A stretch of DNA of 64,000 nt from Neoarius graeffei (GCF_027579695.1 NC_083582.1:580878-644877), one strand, 5' to 3'. Shown: positions 1 to 12,667, counted from the stretch's first letter. Numbers and translations are program-made. The notes: generated by a model not told the origin, from the letters alone.

Positions 1-54
1 TCATTTTTGACCCATGTTGTGCATTAGAAGGGGTGTGCATATGTTTGTATCAAA

Positions 55-1372
55 GGGTTAAGGCCCCTCCAGACTCCACTCACATTGCTCTGCTGCAGCT
101 GATCCTCCATCCTCTTCCTGTAGCGATCTTTGCCTTCCCTGATCTTTCTTCTCAGCTCCTTCTGTACCCTCCTCAATTCCTCTGTTTCCTGATCTGAATA
201 CACTCTTCTTCTCACTCAGGAGAGCCTTCAGCTCAGGAGTGACCCAGGGTTTGTTATTTGAGAAGCACCGTACTGTTTTAGTGAACACAGTGTTCTCTAC
301 ACAGAAGTTTATGTAGTCTGTGATGCAGCTCATGAGGTTGTCTATATCCTCGTGGGGCTCACAGAGAACATCCCAGTCTGTAGTGTCAAAGCAGTCCTTC
401 AAAGCCTCATCAGTCCAGTTTCTCACCTGTTGTGTCTTGACTGGATGTTTGTGAACAATAGATCTGTAGACTGGCAGGAGATGCACTAGGTTGTGGTCAG
501 ATTTGCCGGGGTGTGTGTGTACTATATGCTTCCTTGGTGTTGGCATAAAACAGATCCAATGTCTTATTGTCTCTTGTGCTGCATGTTACATACTGTTTGA
601 AATTGGGAAGAGTGGAGGACAGGGAAGCATGGTTAAAATCCCCAGAGATCAGGATGAGAGCCTGTGGATGCTGTGTCTGCAGTCTGCTAGTGACTAAGTG
701 AATGACATCACATGCCTCCTTCGTGTCAGCAGAGGGGGGAATGTAAGCAGTTATCGCAATAACATGCAAGAATTCCCTTGGTAAATAATACGGCCTCATG
801 CTAACAGCTAACAGTTCAATATCTTTACTGCAGAGTTTCTCTTAAATAGTGATGTGTCCCGGGTTACACCATCTATCGTTGATAAACACAGCCAGTCCCC
901 CTCCTTTCCTCTTATTACTCTCCTTTGTCCTGTCTGCATGTTGAATTTGGAAGCCATCAAGCGCGATGTTAGCATCCGAAGTTAACTTGGTTAGCCATGT
1001 CTCTGTAAATAGCATCAGAGTACACTTTCGGTATTCTCGCTGGTGCCGAGTCAGCACCGCTAACTCATCCATTTTATTGGGAAGAGATCTTACAGTCCCC
1101 ATGATAACAGATGGAAGGATGGGTTTGTAGCATCTCTTCCTGGCACGATGCTCAGCGCCGGCACATGTTCCCCTTCTCCGCCTACTTAATTCCCATGGTA
1201 TATCCAGAATCTCCTCAGGGATCACAGCGGTGTTACTGAGTGCTAGCAGCGGTTCTCTGGTGTAAAGAATAGCCCCATGGCTATACACCGGCTGCCCCAA
1301 CGTGAGCGCGAACAGAAGTCCCCAAACAAGCAGAAAAAACATGAGTGTTCTAAACATAGTTTGTGTAGTCAA
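55..1372 (-). pseudogene. LINE ORF2 endonuclease fragment, broken
   Basis: This is the apurinic-endonuclease-like half of a non-LTR retrotransposon ORF2; the enzyme normally nicks target DNA to prime reverse transcription. Reading leftward from 1372, the frame holds an N-terminal hydrophobic stretch, a segment like VRSLPNKMDEL, an FTETWL motif, then GDFNHA and, after a frame change, GKSDHNLVHL, which are the expected endonuclease landmarks in order. A TAA stop at about 842 interrupts the frame but the same frame resumes (start of the next open segment at 799). A frameshift lies between about 546 and 497. Similarity ends near 55, before any reverse transcriptase, so the copy is truncated. The clade is not certain; CR1/L2-like is likely. 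Confidence 0.75.
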
Positions 1373-2505
1373 ATAAATAGCAGTTAAAAGAAATTAAGTA
1401 TACAGTGAAAAACTGACTGTGTACCACAGTCACATTGGGAGAGGAAGCCTTGACCAGGTCAAGTATTGGGGATAGATGGGTCCATATGGCTGTGGGGCCC
1501 TTTTCTTTTGATAAGCTGATTGTTCTTCCACTCCACCAACATTTGATGGGTAAAACAGTTGACATTTCTTTCATTTTAGGCCCTTGTGCTAGGTTCTAAC
1601 ATGTCACCTCATGACCTTGATCAATGCATGTTTAAACAATCTTTCTCTACAGTGTTGTAAATATAATATCTAAATCAAGTGCCCACGAACATGTTGATAA
1701 CACAATTGATGAGCAATTAACCCACTCTATGTGCAGACAATAATATTGATGAAATATTGAGGAGGAGGAGGAGAAAAGATGGACCACACTCAAGTTAAAA
1801 TTTCCACCACTGAAGGAAGTGACATCATGTGCTGTTCGACAGGTGACTTTGGAGCAAACCATTGCTGAGTTAAAGGGGTTTTGCCAATGGCTAACACAGT
1901 TGACAGAGATTTCTTGGACACATGCAAAGTGAATAATTGAATATATAGTATTGAATCAAATAGATTTAAAAACACCTTTATCATGTTTTAATGGTTATTT
2001 TCAACAAAAAATGATGAAAATAATAGACAAAACATGCATCCTACTGTTAATTTGGAGAGCAAACCTTGACCTTTAACAAATCGGACAGCACAAAAAAAAA
2101 TTCCAATGTAGTGTATGCAATTTCTGCAAAATAAATGATGGGACTTGCTGACATTTTGTATTAAAAAAGAATGTGTACCAATGTAAAATTGATAATTTTT
2201 TGAAGTGAATATTTCGTAAAATTGATAAATACAACCTGTGGCATGACATGTACCCCTAATTATAAAATGAACCAAATACGTTAGGTCAATGGATTAAAAA
2301 GATCGACATGAGTATTAAAATAGAACATCTCCAAAAGACTGCCTTGTTAGGAACAGTGAGAATATTGCGGAAAGTTTTGGAAAAAATGAAAATTATGCTT
2401 ATGAAGAAACAATTAAATTCCTTTGGACCTTCGGCTACTCGTTATAGCTCGCTCCTGAGGACAAATCCGATTTAACTTCTATATACTGAGAAATGTAGAA
2501 ACACA
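1373..2505. other. AT-rich interval, no gene seen
   Basis: Short open frames only, none with recognisable motifs or coding composition. I see no transposon ends or RNA gene here. Confidence 0.5.
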
Positions 2506-2875
2506 TCTCATTATCTGTAGCCGCTTTATCCTGATCTACAGGGTCGCAGGTAAGCTGGAGCCCATCCCAGCTGACTATGGGTGAAAGACGGGGTACACCC
2601 TGGACAAGTCGCCAGGTCATCACAGGGCTGACACATAGACACAGACAACCATTCACACTCACATTCACACCTACAGTCAATTTAGAGTCACCAGTTAACC
2701 TAACCTGCATGTCTTTGGACTGTGGGGGAAACTGGAGCACCCGGAAGAAACCCACGCAGACACGCGGAGAACATGCAAACTCCGCACAGAAAGGCCCTCG
2801 CCGGCCACGGGGCTCGAACCCAGGACCTTCTTGCTGTGAGGCGACAGCACTAACCACTACACCACCGTGCTGCCC
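2506..2875 (-). mobile_element. tRNA-derived SINE (Mermaid-like), full length
   Basis: Read on the minus strand it begins GGGCAGCACGGTGGTGTAG, with a pol III A box (TAGTGGTTAGTGC) and B box (GGGTTCGAGCC), and ends in the ATCTC-type tail seen at the left edge. Four other copies of the family occur in this window (13972, 37888, 40297, 51448). The name Mermaid-like is from memory of fish SINEs. No clear target-site duplication. Confidence 0.85.
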
Positions 2876-3365
2876 TATTTCTCTTTTTTATTTATTTATT
2901 TTTGTTTTGTGTGTGTGTTTCTGTAGTTTGATGTTTGTTTTTGTTTGAGTGTTTTTGTCCACTGGTTGTGGTGTAGCTCTGGACCCAGTTTTGGGCGTTG
3001 GTTCCCTCCAGGCCTTGGTTCGCCGTGGGTGATGCCTGTGCTCCGAGCTATGGACTGCAGTGAGCTCGTTGCTCATTTTAACATTGTGGTTGTCCAGCGC
3101 TCTGTGCTTTAGTACTTGGCGTCGTGGTCCGAGTGATGTTGCCGGCGATATCATGGCAGCTGTGCTGGTGGTGTGGGACTTATTTTCGTGCTCCTTTTCA
3201 TGGGACTGTGGCTGCTACACCATTGGAATGACATCCTGGCCTCTATTTGGTGGACTTTATTATTATTATTTATTTATTTGTTCCCTATAATTGTAAAGCC
3301 ACCTTGGATAAACATTCAGTTTATTTCTCATGTCCATTGGTAATAAAGCACTTCAAATATTCAGT
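2876..3365 (+). repeat. possible LINE untranslated-region relic
   Basis: T-rich start, a GC-richer body, a TTATTATTATTTATTTATT run and an ending with TTGTAAAGCCACCTTGGATAA, which resembles the terminal region of fish non-LTR elements. No coding frame. The assignment rests on resemblance only. Confidence 0.3.
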
Positions 3366-4083
3366 ATGAACCTTAATACTTTCTTGAGACCATGATTTAA
3401 GTTATGATTTACCACCACTGCTGCGTCACTGGGCTCATGGTGGTTGTGGCCCCTAGGAGCAGGGCCCTGCTATGATAGGTGTCCTTTATTTTTGTGCATG
3501 GAATGGGGCAAACCTAGTGCGCATAATCTGACCAAGATAAACTATTTACACATGAAATTGATAGATTTTGTTATCTGGTAACATTTAGTTGATAACGTCA
3601 TCAGTTTGGTGTTGGAGTAACATTATTGGATAAAACTTCAATTGGAATTGTGTGTGTGCATGCGCACACACATGCTAACTACCTAGCTTCATTTGGAGTT
3701 CACCTCTTTGTGTCTTGATAGTCACTGTGAGGCACTGATGTGGGCCAAGGCAAAACAGAGTGCCACAACAGGTAGGACATTTTCATTGGATGCGTTTTCA
3801 ACATAGACTGAAATGAAATAAATGAATACATTTATTTATTTCTAGTGCTGTAGGACAACTGCGCTATAGTGACAGTAGCACCACGGAAACTACATTGGGC
3901 ATGTGTGTGTCAATGCTAGGGGGTGGAGTTTCTTTCTAACTAATGCAATGGCATTTAAGTCCAATCAACTGATTCAATGACTGAGCAAGAATGAAATTAA
4001 TAACCAGGGGTTTGGAGGCAGAAGCCCCCAATAATACTTGTGGAAAAAATACTATTCAGAACATAATACATTAACAGCATTTA
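3366..4083. other. interval without recognised features
   Basis: Mixed sequence with a short TG/CA stretch near 3650. No coding or repeat structure I can support. Confidence 0.5.
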
Positions 4084-5693
4084 CAGTGGTGCTTGAAAGT
4101 TTGTGAACCCTTTAGAATTTTCTATATTTCTGCATAAATATGACCTAAAACATCATCAGATTTTCACACACATCCTAAAAGTAGATAAAGAGAACCCAGT
4201 TAAACAAATGAGACAAAAATATTATACTTGGTCATTTATTTATTGAGGAAAATGATCCAATATTACATATCTGTGAGTGGCAAAAGTATGTGAACCTTTG
4301 CTTTCAGTATCTGGTGTGATCCCCTTGTGCAGCAATAACTGCAGCTAAACGTTTCTGGTAACTGTTGATCAGTCCTGCACACCGACTTGGAGGAATTTTA
4401 GCCCGTTCCTCCGTACAGAACAGCTTCAACTCTGGGATGTTGGTGGGTTTCCTCAAATGAACTGCTCATTTCAGGTCCTTCCACAACATTTACATTGGAT
4501 TAAGGTCAGGACTTTGACTTGGCCATTCCAAAACATTAACTTTATTCTTCTTTAACCATTCTTTGATAGAACGACTTGTGTGCTTAGGGTCGTTGTCTTG
4601 CTGCATGACCCACCTTCTCTTGAGATTCAGTTCATGGACCGATGTCCTGACGTTTTCCTTTAGAATTTGCTGGTATAATTCAGAATTCATTGTTCCATCA
4701 ATGATGGCAAGCCGTCCTGGCCCAGATGCAGCAAAACAGGCCCAAACCATGATACTACCATCACCATGTTTCACAGATGGGATAAGGTTCTTATGCTGGA
4801 ATGCAGTGTTTTCCTTTCTCCAAACATAACGCTTCTCATTTAAACCAAAAAGTTCTATTTTGGTCTCATCCGTTCACAAAACATTTTTCCAATAGCCTTC
4901 TGGCTTGTCCACGTGATCTTTAGCAAACTGCAGATGAGCAGCAGTGTTCTTTTTGGAGAGCAGTGGCTTTCTCCTTCCAACCCTGCCATGCACACCATTG
5001 GTGTTCAGTGTTCTCCTGATGGTGGACTCAGGAACATTAACATTAGCCAATGTGAGAGAGGCCTTCAGTTGCTTAGAAGTTACCCTGGGGTCTTTCGTGA
5101 CCTTGCCGACTATTACACGCCTTGCTCTTGGAGTGATCCTTCTTGGTCGACCACTCCTGGGGAGGGTAACAATGGTCTTGAATTTCCTCCATTTGTACAC
5201 AATCTGCCTGACTGTGGATTGGTGGAGTCCAAACTCTTTAGAGATGGTTTTGTAACCTTTTCCAGCCTGATGAGCATCAACAACACTTTTTCTGAGGTCC
5301 TCAGAAATCTCCTTTGTTTGTGCCATGATACACTTCCACAAACATGTGTTGTGAAGATCAGACTTTGATAGATCCCTGTTCTTTAAATAAAACAGGGTGC
5401 CCACTCACACCTGATTGTCATCCCATTGATTGAAAACACCTGACTCTAATTTCACCTTCAAATTAACTGCTAATCCTAGAGGTTCACATACTTTTGCCGC
5501 TCACAGATACGTAATATTGGATCATTGTCCTCAATAAATAAATGACCAAGTATAATATTTTTGTCTCATTTGTTTAACTGGGTTCTCTTTATCTACTTTT
5601 AGGACTTGTGTGAAAATCTGATGATGTTTTAGGTCATATTTATGCAGAAATATAGAAAATTCTTAAAGGTTCACAAACTTTCAAGCACCACTG
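4084..5693 (-). mobile_element. Tc1-like transposon, copy A, complete ends
   Basis: The element is flanked by TA (4082-4083 and 5694-5695), the Tc1/mariner target duplication. The terminal inverted repeats are about 213 bp (4084-4296 and 5481-5693) and begin CAGTGGTGCTTGAAAGTTTG. Two more copies of the same family are at 15203 and 32214. The transposase lies on the minus strand between the repeats and is inactivated. Confidence 0.95.
4304..5326 (-). pseudogene. Tc1 transposase pseudogene (340 codons, three stops)
   Basis: A DD34E cut-and-paste transposase relic. The start chosen (ATG at 5326, protein MAQTKEISEDL) and the TGA at 4304-4306 after HTRY give 340 codons, the usual Tc1 length. N-terminal helix-turn-helix modules ([20 protein letters not shown]) are followed by the catalytic core with TDE, the QQDNDPKHTS aspartate and the NP(I/M)E region. 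Three in-frame stops are visible: W to TGA just before TDE (about 4874), E to TAA after DLNPM (about 4490), and R to TGA after KDLK shortly downstream. No frameshift was noticed. The copy cannot make transposase. Confidence 0.92.
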
Positions 5694-6554
5694 TAAATAA
5701 TCAGATGAACTGAGACAATCACATTCTGAAGCAAATTAAATAATCTTATATCAGTAACTTAAACACACAATACAAGTTACATGTATTAATCTAAATGCAG
5801 GTAAACAACGTGTTGTTTTTGTTGTTTTTTTATCCAAGTGTGAGTCGGCACTTACCCGTCTGTGTTCTCACTTCTTGAAGGCCGATCTTGCGGCCGATTG
5901 TTTTGAAACAATCTGACTTTCAGTTGTTTGTTCAGTTCTCTGTTCATTCACTTCTTCCATGTACCCGTAAGGGTGAGATGGCAGCAATATCAAATTTAGA
6001 AATAAGACGGCTGCTCTACTCATTCTCTCCATACTGTGTATTCCGCCATTACTGCCCGGCTCAAGCAAGTACTAAAACCCGGGAAGGAGTGGGATGTCAC
6101 CGGTTTTAGCAGCAACCGCGGGGAGGTCACTGCCCAAGCAATATGCCCCGTCCCGTTCCATCCCAGGTTTTAGCAACAAGCCTCTGCTCACGCTCCAGGA
6201 GGACTGGTGCAACTGAATTCACTTTTAAAAAATAAAATGAAATAAATTATTTTCTTGTTTTATTTTTCTTTAATTGTTGGGACTGTACCCTCTTTCAATA
6301 CGGGCTTATAGCCAACACTTATCAACAGATCAGAGGTCTCGTACAAGTTTGGAGTTCACAAACAACCGAGCCCAGGACCTCAGATGGGGTAAGAGAGAGC
6401 TAATTTGAGTAAGCCAGGAGTCCATCCTGGAATCTTCTGCTCTGTCATCAGACTTCTTGTCCCATCATGACACCAAAAGGACTCATGAAAGTGAGAGCCT
6501 ATGGAATGAAGGTTTCATTCAAGGTCACATGACTTGCAACTAGAGTGACACAAC
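5694..6554. other. interval without recognised features
   Basis: Contains a GC-richer patch near 6060-6190 and AT-rich surroundings. No gene or repeat end I can support. Confidence 0.5.
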
Positions 6555-6626
6555 AAAGACACATTCCCATCAAACCCAGGCCACCTCAGTGAAAACCAGG
6601 AATCCTGACCACTAGACCATATTGGA
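6555..6626 (-). pseudogene. tRNA-Glu-like pseudogene
   Basis: On the minus strand the segment reads ATATGGTCTAGTGGTCAGGA then TTCCTGGTTTTCACTGAGG and GGCCTGGGTTTGA, closely following animal tRNA-Glu (A box, TTC anticodon region, B-box position). The acceptor stem no longer pairs and the T arm is altered, so a pseudogene or SINE head is more likely than a working tRNA. Confidence 0.6.
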
Positions 6627-7090
6627 CAGCCTTAAAGTCTAAAGGCCACCTTTAAAATGCTTAGGACATTGTTGAGAACCCAGGATTTTTCCAGAAAAGT
6701 AGCTGTCAATTTTCATTTTGTTTAGTTGTGCGGCTAGCAGCTTGAACTTTGTTATGATTAGAAAGTGTATTATCCAGAACATTGCATGGGATAAAAGAGA
6801 GCCATGCCTGCCACAAGCCAAACTTAGAATCTTCTCATCCATAATAAGACACAATATCTCTTGCTCCACAAAGTTCACATCCATGCACAGGTTTGATTTT
6901 TGTTGGCGTTTAAAAGAACTTTACACAGTCCCATTTCTAAGGGGCTGCAGGAGTGATATCGTGACCAAAGCATGCAGGACTGAGTGGAGATGTTTTCTGT
7001 CAGAAAATTTTCCCTCTCTCAAAGGGTTGCTGGTCATAGCCCATGGTCAGACTGCGAGCAGAAGCTTTGAGCTTTGTCAGAGTTAGCTTT
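6627..7090. other. interval without recognised features
   Basis: No coding motifs; several short open frames without similarity I recognise. Confidence 0.5.
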
Positions 7091-8302
7091 TAGAACACAG
7101 GTTTCAGTGGCCTTGTTGAAAGATGTCCTCACTTCAGAAAATGGTATAGGTAACTCCAAGAATGTTTAACCTTGGTCCGATCTACTGAGCTGTGCAGGCT
7201 CTAAGGTGACCTGTTTTGAACCATAGGACATGTATTTTCTTTTAGAACATGAAGCATTTTGACCATCAGGTAACTTGAAAAATGTTACCAGCATGATTCC
7301 GGATCAGAAGGTTGCGTGTTCAAGCCAATAAGGTGTCATCTTGTCTCTGTATAACTCATATAAAACACCTTTTCCAAATGATTGCCCATCATCTGGCACA
7401 AATAATGATCAAAAGTACTTGTTTAACCTGCAAAATGATATAGTTAACTCATAGAATTTGAATCTTGGTCCTATCTACTGAGCTGTGCAGGCTATAAGGT
7501 GAGCTGTACTGAACCATAGGACATATTTTCTTTTCAAACATGAAAAAGTTTGACCATCAGGTCACTTGGAAAATGTTACCATCATGAAGTATGCTTTATG
7601 ACTGTGATTCTAAAGTCTTATCTTGGTTCAAGGAATCCCTTTCTTGTTATGGTATTGGACTCCTTTGACAAGCATCACGATTTTCAACCATACCTGTCTT
7701 TTTGGAACAAGGAGACCAATTGACTAAAAAGCAAGTCTGTTCCTCTGACAAAGACAGAATTAAGCATTGGACCATCAGATTAAAACACTGATGCGCTCCT
7801 GACTGAGCTTTCCAGGCTCCGCTCTTCTGTTTCTTTAAGAGTCAAAGCATGTCAGGACTTTGGACACACATTTTCAACAGGTTCCTCTGATTCAATGGAA
7901 GCCCTGCTCATACCATCTGGTGTTTGTCGCATTCAAAAATGTCGTAATATACCTTTCCTTTGAACCATCAAAAACCAACTTTTCCACTGATTGCCCATCA
8001 TGTGACACAAATAGTGACATAAAGGATTCATATAAAATGTAAAAGTGTGAAGTTAACTGAAAGAAAGTTGACACCTTGGTGTTGTCACATTGGATGACAA
8101 GTGCCTAAGTTGAGCATCAGTTGTCCACACTTTATATTCACACACTGAGGTGAGAACTGCCATATGATCTTGGAAATATCCATTAATATATTGGGAAGGG
8201 AAATCCAGCCAGGTTATGCTGCATATTGAGCTCATCCTCTGCAAAAGCTCGAGTTCAGAGCGATGCAAACTTTGTACCACGATGGTTCAGTCTACAACCT
8301 TT
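7091..8302 (+). repeat. repeated non-coding unit, two degenerate copies
   Basis: The phrases CTACTGAGCTGTGCAGGCT, GAACCATAGGACAT and GACCATCAGGT recur near 7180-7270 and 7480-7560, and again near 11770-11860, showing a duplicated block. It carries tRNA-Trp-like text (ATCAGAAGGTTGCGTGTTCA, 7304-7323). The part from about 7680 to 8040 is closely repeated at about 12080-12480. No protein is encoded. Confidence 0.7.
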
Positions 8303-8373
8303 TAGCTCAGGCGCAATGATCGCGGATCTGACTCCATATCAGAAGGTTGCATGTTCAAATCACGTTGAGGTCA
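8303..8373 (+). pseudogene. tRNA-Trp-like pseudogene
   Basis: Reads GGCGCAATGATCGCGGATCT, then GACTCCATATCAGAAGGTTG and CATGTTCAAATCACG, matching animal tRNA-Trp (CCA anticodon, B box GTTCAAATC). The acceptor stem is degraded. It abuts the 5' truncation point of the following LINE. Confidence 0.65.
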
Positions 8374-10166
8374 TGTACCAACAGAGTGCTAAAAATAATC
8401 CTAGATTCCTATTTAATACTGTAGCAAAATTAACCAGGAATAAGTCTACTATCGACACATGCACACTTGCAGTATGTAGTAGCAACGACTTCATGAATTT
8501 TTTTAATGACAAAATTGAGAATATCCGACAAAAAATTCAAACTACTAATTTAAGGTCAGACAATTAAAGTGACCTTGTAGTTAACAATATAACTGTATCA
8601 GATCATCAGTTAGAATGTTTTACTCCCCTTAAAGAAACTGAATTACTTTCATTAATCGCTACATCAAAAGCCTCAACTTGTGTACTAGATCCCCTACCTA
8701 CACGTCTATTCAAACAGATAATGCCTGGAGTAATTGAACCGCTTCTAAAAATAATAAATTCTTCTCTTACGATTGGCTATGTACCCAAATCCTTTAAACT
8801 AGCAGTTATCAAACCCCTGATTAAAAAACCTGACCTTGATCCCTGTCAGCTGTCCAATTATCGGCCGATATCAAACCTCCCCTTTATCTCCAAGATCCTT
8901 GAAAAAGCTGTGGCACAGCAGTTATGCTCATATTTACATAGGAATAACATCCATGAAATGTATCAGTCAGGATTTAGACCTCATCATAGCACAGAGACAG
9001 CACTGGTTAAAGTAGTAAACGACCTACTGTTGGCGTCTGATCAGGGCTGTGTCTCGCTACTTGTGTTGCTTGACCTTAGTGCAGCATTTGATACCACTGA
9101 ACGTTCCATTCTTCTGGATAGACTAGAAAATGTTGTGGGAGTTAAGGGAACGGCCCTCTCCTGGCTCAGGTCTTATCTAACTGATCGTTATCAGTATGTT
9201 GATATAAATGGTGATATTTCTAGACGTACCGAGGTAAAGTTTGGTGTTCCACAAGGTTCTGTCTTGGGTCCACTGCTTTTTTCTCTATATATGTTACCTC
9301 TGGGCGATATTATTCGTAAACATTGTATTAGTTTCCACTGTTATGCTGATGACACACAGTTGTATGTCTCTGCAAAATCTGATGAGAGACACCAGCTTAA
9401 TAGAATTGAGGAATGTGTTAAGGACATTAGACACTGGATGCTTATTAATTTCCTTCTGCTTAACTCTGACAAGACTGAAGTACTTGTGCTAGGACCACAT
9501 ACAGCTAGAAGTAAGTTTTCTGATTACACAGTGACTCTGGATGGCCTTTCTGTTTCTTCACGTGCAGCAGTAAAAGACCTCGGAGTGATTATTGACCCCA
9601 GTCTTTCATTCGAAACTCACATTGATAACATCACCCGGATAGCTTTCTTTCATCTCAGAAATATTGCAAAGATAAGAAATTTAATGTCACTGCATGACGC
9701 AGAAAAACTAGTCCATGCTTTCATTACCTCCAGGTTGGATTATTGTAATGCCTTACTGTCTGGATGTTCCAATAAGTGCATAAATAAGCTCCAGTTAGTT
9801 CAAAATGCAGCAGCAAGAGTCCTTACTAGAACTAGAAAATATGACCACATCACGCCTGTCTTATCCACACTGCATTGGCTCCCAATCAAATTTCGTATTG
9901 ATTATAAAATACTACTGTTGACCTTTAAAGCACTGAATGGTCTCGCACCACAGTACCTGAGTGAGCTTCTGCTCCTCTATGACCCGCCACGCCTACTTAG
10001 ATCAAAAGGTGCAGGCTAATTGCTGGTACCTCGTATAGTGAAGGCTACATCAGGGGGCAGAGCCTTTTCTTACAAAGCCCCACTGTTATGGAACAGCCTT
10101 CCAAGTAATGTTCGGGAATCAGACTCAGTCTCAGCATTTAAGTCTCGGCTGAAAACATCTGTTTAG
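8372..10166 (+). pseudogene. LINE reverse transcriptase, two in-frame stops
   Basis: Reverse transcriptase of a non-LTR element. One frame runs from an NNPRFLFNTVAKLT segment through [18 protein letters not shown] (fingers), SAAFDT (motif A), [13 protein letters not shown] (motif B) and YADDTQLY (motif C) to the C-terminal region with [19 protein letters not shown] and [15 protein letters not shown]. It is interrupted by TAA at 8565-8567 and TAA at 10017-10019; the frame continues unchanged after both and ends at TAG 10164-10166. Catalytic motifs are intact. The endonuclease and ORF1 are missing through 5' truncation. Confidence 0.9.
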
Positions 10167-10459
10167 TCAAGCCTTTTGTTAATGGTGTTTATGAAGTAAA
10201 GGTGTAGATCTCGAGGGTCCTCAAACATAGAGTGTTTTGGTAAACTGGGATGTACGGATGCTGTCAGTCCCCACTCGCTTGCTCACTTGAGTTTGATGAT
10301 GGTGTAGTGGCTGGCTGCTTTATGTCCCGGGGCTCCCTCATGCCTGTGTTACCTTCTGGCTCTCTCCTTTTAGTTATGCTGTCATAGTTAGTTGCCAGAG
10401 TCCCTGCTTGTACTCGGTGCAATATGTATACTGCTCCTACTTATTCAGGTGACATTGGG

Positions 10460-10920
10460 CATACCTAACAACCTGCGTTTTCTCCCCCCCCCCCACCCCA
10501 AATCTGTCCCTCTAAGTTACATGGAGTCAACAGGAAATCTTTTGGTGGAGAGGGTGGAGACCTCGACTGGCTATCATAGCCTGCAGGGAATCGGCCGTCA
10601 GACTTCTGTCGCATGTCCCAGACCCGGTGAAATGTAACTGAATTGTCTTGGCCAGCCCTAAGGGTCCCATCTGCATCTCATCATTGCTGAGGAGTGTGCT
10701 CACATCACCCAATCAAGCATCCAGCCAGAGCAGGTCATGATATATTTTTTTACCATGTTAACATGCCATTGTTGTGCGTTATGCCTGATGTCAAGACTCT
10801 CGTCTCTGCGAGCCTACCACACAGATTTAATACTTGTCATTTTTAGGGCATACCTAACATGTGTTTTCTTTCTCTCTCTCTCCCCCCCCCCCAATCTGTC
10901 CCTCTGAGTTACATGTTGGT
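10460..10920 (+). repeat. internal duplication in LINE 3' UTR with poly-C tracts
   Basis: GGGCATACCTAACA followed by a pyrimidine/poly-C tract and CAATCTGTCCCTCTGAGTTACATG appears twice (about 10447-10525 and 10847-10915), with slightly different C and TC run lengths. This is a tandem duplication within the LINE 3' untranslated region. Confidence 0.7.
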
Positions 10921-11456
10921 CCTGGGATTGAGATGCTGGCCTCTTCTGCCCCTTGGGCCTGCTTGGTCCATCCTGGTGCCCTGTGTCTGGTCGGAGTTTT
11001 ATCGCTTCGCTCCTGTGAAGGACGGCCCCATGAGGATTATACCTGGAGGATGCTCTGGACTCTTACAGTAATGCTTTTATGGCTGAGGACTACAGTTGTC
11101 TTGCTAACTTTAGGACTGCAGTTATCATGAACAGTTTTGCACTTAAGTTTCCATCAATGAAGAGCTATAACATCAACGAAACTGTCCTCATGTTAAAACT
11201 GTTAATATTATAGTCAGGCTGTCTGTTGTTGCCCAAATGAGGATGGGTTCCCTTATGAGTCTGGTTCCTCTCGAGGTTTCTTCCTCATGTCGTCTGAGGG
11301 AGTTTTTCCTTGCCACCGTCGCCACAGGCTTCATCACATTGGGGATAGATTAGGGATAAAATTAGCTCATGTTTTAAGTCGTTAAAATTCTGTAAAGCTG
11401 CTTTGCGACAATGTTTATTGTTAAAAGCGCGATACAAATAAACTTGACTTGACTTG

Positions 11457-12483
11457 AATGCTGTTGGCTTTTTGCAGAGACTTTCAGATGGACTCCAATC
11501 TTTACAATGACCATTCAGGATTTTGCCAAGCTCATGCAAAAAGGTAATATTGCTCTGCTAACAACTCTTTCACCAAAGTGCCTTTCATAACTTCGCAACC
11601 TAACGTAATATGTTTACAAAATTTGTCCATTGGGCTTGCTCGAAAAAATGCCGCAAAATACTGCTTGAGAAGCTTTCAGAACTCAGGTTTCAGTGGCCTT
11701 GTTGAAGGATGTCTGAGCTTCAGAAAATGGTATCGGTAACTCAAAGAATGTTGAACCTTGGTCCTATCTACTGAGCTGTGCAGGCTCGAGGGTGAGCTGT
11801 ATTGAACCATAGGATATGTATTTTCTTTTAGAACATGAAGCATTTTGACCATCAGGTCACTTGGAAAATGTTACCAGCATGACTCCAGATCAGAAGGTTG
11901 CATGTTCAAGACAAGAAGGTGTCATATTGTCTCTGTATACCTCATACAAAGCAGCGCTCTGCCACCTTTTCCAAGAAGTATGATCATCAAGTCACTTGGA
12001 AAATGTTACCAGCATGAGTCTGCTTTATAACAGTCATGCTAAATTCTTATCTTGGTTCAAGGAATCCCTTTCTTGTCAATATATTGGACTCCTTTGACAA
12101 GCATCACCATTTTCAACCATACTTGTCTTATTGGAACAAGGAGACCAAGTGACTAATAAACAAGTCTGTTCCTCTGACAAAGACAGAATTAATCATTGGA
12201 CCATCAGATTAAAACACTGATGCACTCCCATCTGAGCTTTCCAGGCTCCGCTCTTCTGTTTCTTTAAGAGTCAAAGCATGTCAGGACTTTGGACACACAT
12301 TTTCAACAGGTTCCTTTGATTCAATTAATGCCCTGCTCATACCATCTGGTGTTTGTCACATTCAAAAATGTCTTAATATACCTTTCCTTTGAACCCTCAA
12401 AACAAGGTACCCTCAAAAAACAACTTTTCCACTGATTGCCCATCATGTGACACAAATAGTGACATAAAGGATGTATATAAAAT
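11457..12483 (+). repeat. further copy of the 7.1-8.3 kb repeated unit
   Basis: Shares long stretches with 7091-8302, including CTACTGAGCTGTGCAGGCT, the tRNA-Trp-like GACTCCAGATCAGAAGGTTG (11881-11900) and the 300-bp segment ending in AACTTTTCCACTGATTGCCC. The first 250 bases (11457-11710) are also found inverted at 13480-13925. Confidence 0.7.
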
Positions 12484-12620
12484 GTAGGCTGCAGGGCACG
12501 GATGTAGATTGCCTCCTTAACACCACACTCAAACCACCTGGGGTCCCTGTCTAGCACTTTAACGTCCTCAATGTTGACACTGTAGTCAGGACAGGCCTTG
12601 TGTATGTAGTATGACACCTC
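12484..12620 (-). pseudogene. Penelope-like GIY-YIG C-terminal fragment, minus
   Basis: The minus-strand frame contains NIEDVKVLDRDPRWF and GVKEAIYIRALQP, the pattern I associate with the C-terminal endonuclease region of Penelope-like retroelements (RExxxIYxRxxxPxLN type). No reverse transcriptase is present. It faces a mirror copy at 12668. Confidence 0.65.
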
Positions 12621-12667
12621 AAACAGGGGTTAAGGGAGCATAGGCATCCTAGCTCAGTCAACTCCTC

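Larger units (their letters stand above)
8371..11456 (+). mobile_element. 5'-truncated LINE with 3' UTR and tail
   Basis: A non-LTR retrotransposon starting inside the region upstream of reverse transcriptase and running to a 3' end made of ACTTG repeats. The tail AAAGCGCGATACAAATAAAC recurs on the minus strand at 20492 and, diverged, at 36713. A second reverse-transcriptase copy of the family is at 21710. The clade is probably CR1/L2-like. Confidence 0.85.

Noticed and set aside
1373-2430. Small open frames of 64-95 codons
   Set aside because: AT-rich chance frames without motifs or splice context.
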